From contig DAHWTK010000016.1 in the NCBI GenBank assembly GCA_027328825.1, forward strand, positions 1 through 22,045: 22,045 nucleotides of DNA, read 5' to 3'. The notes under the pieces were generated by a model. The model ran no database searches. It was not told the origin of the DNA and saw only the letters and a program-made list of their open reading frames with translations. How positions within the stretch are numbered: the first letter of the stretch is position 1; each line of letters starts with the position of its first letter. This document shows, one piece after another, positions 21,580-22,045 of this stretch. Origin of the DNA: Nitrospirota bacterium. Its GTDB lineage: Bacteria > Nitrospirota > JACRHJ01. The position numbers were made by a program, and so were the translations under genes.

Positions 21580-22045
21580 CCCCACTTGACGAAAATAAAT
21601 CACTTGTCCCGACCGTAAACATCGAAGAGGAGATGAAGACCTCCTACCTCGACTACGCGATGAGCGTAATCGTGGGACGTGCGCTCCCGGACGTGCGGGA
21701 CGGCTTAAAACCGGTGCATCGGCGCGTGTTGTTCGCCATGCACGAACTCGGCCTCACGCGCGGAAAGCCTTACAAGAAATCCGCCCGCGTGGTCGGCGAC
21801 GTGATAGGCAAATACCACCCGCACGGCGACGCCGCGGTATACGACACGATTGTCCGGCTGGCCCAGGACTTCTCCATGCGCTATCCGCTCGTGGACGGCC
21901 AGGGTAACTTCGGCTCCGTGGACGGAGACCCGCCCGCCGCGATGAGGTATACGGAAGTCAGGCTTACGAAGCTTTCGGAGCAGATGCTGGAAGATATAGA
22001 CAAGGATACTGTAGACTTCGTACCGAACTTCGACAATACAGAAAC
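21576..22045 (+). CDS. gyrA: DNA gyrase subunit A (partial, 3' end beyond window)
   Basis: The first 156 residues are present and the frame runs off the window. IEEEMKTSYLDYAMSVIVGR and ALPDVRDGLKPVHRRVLFAM are the classical GyrA N-terminus. The catalytic tyrosine that forms the DNA-enzyme bond is Y125 in AAMRYTEVRL. The quinolone-determining stretch reads KYHPHGDAAVYD, with alanine (A86) where E. coli has Ser83 and aspartate (D90) where it has Asp87. The ATG is preceded by AAGGA and overlaps the stop of the orphan gene as ATGA. Together with GyrB it forms the A2B2 gyrase. Confidence 0.98.
   Translation, partial: MTPLDENKSLVPTVNIEEEMKTSYLDYAMSVIVGRALPDVRDGLKPVHRRVLFAMHELGLTRGKPYKKSARVVGDVIGKYHPHGDAAVYDTIVRLAQDFSMRYPLVDGQGNFGSVDGDPPAAMRYTEVRLTKLSEQMLEDIDKDTVDFVPNFDNTE

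Overview
This window looks like a chromosomal segment of a diderm (Gram-negative) bacterium centred on its replication origin. Diderm evidence: YidC carries a large periplasmic domain, GyrB has the long C-terminal insertion usual in Gram-negatives, and a secreted multiheme cytochrome c sits beside a System II (ResB/CcsB) cytochrome maturation pair. This mix is typical of Desulfobacterota/'deltaproteobacterial' or Nitrospirota-like anaerobes. The taxon is an inference and I cannot name it from the sequence alone.

Layout: (1) 1-5150, + strand: a 31-residue TatA-like microprotein, a threonylcarbamoyl-AMP synthase (tsaC), then, behind a good sigma70-type promoter, resB, ccsB and a cytochrome c with 15 heme-binding motifs, closed by a terminator shared with the converging cysK. 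(2) 5145-9520, - strand: cysK, and a glycosyltransferase/glycogen-debranching pair joined by an ATGA overlap. (3) 9679-15029, - strand: the classical origin-proximal cluster rpmH-rnpA-yidD-yidC-(PocR-GAF-GAF protein)-mnmE. (4) 15030-15675: a gene-free interval with DnaA-box-like sites, AT-rich DNA and several hairpins, the likely oriC. (5) 15676-22045, + strand: dnaA-dnaN-gyrB-(orphan PD-(D/E)XK-like gene)-gyrA, with gyrA cut by the window edge.

The housekeeping genes are ordinary; the interest lies at the joints. Two genes of the rpmH operon, rnpA and mnmE, have no ATG/GTG/TTG able to give their conserved N-termini. In both cases the only sensible start is a non-canonical codon (ATA and CTG) forming a 4-base overlap with the stop of the gene before (ATAG and CTGA), as if translation is re-initiated from the upstream gene. 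RnpA also carries an extra ~45-residue Gly/Lys-rich segment. A PocR-GAF-GAF sensor-like protein occupies the place where many relatives have jag/khpB. Between gyrB and gyrA lies an AT-rich gene with a PD...EVK nuclease signature. It is preceded by a palindromic dispersed-type repeat that starts just after the gyrB stop and supplies its ribosome binding site, and it is joined to gyrA by ATGA. The dnaN-gyrB gap is packed with several different dispersed-repeat-like hairpins. No CRISPR array, tRNA, rRNA or complete insertion sequence was seen.
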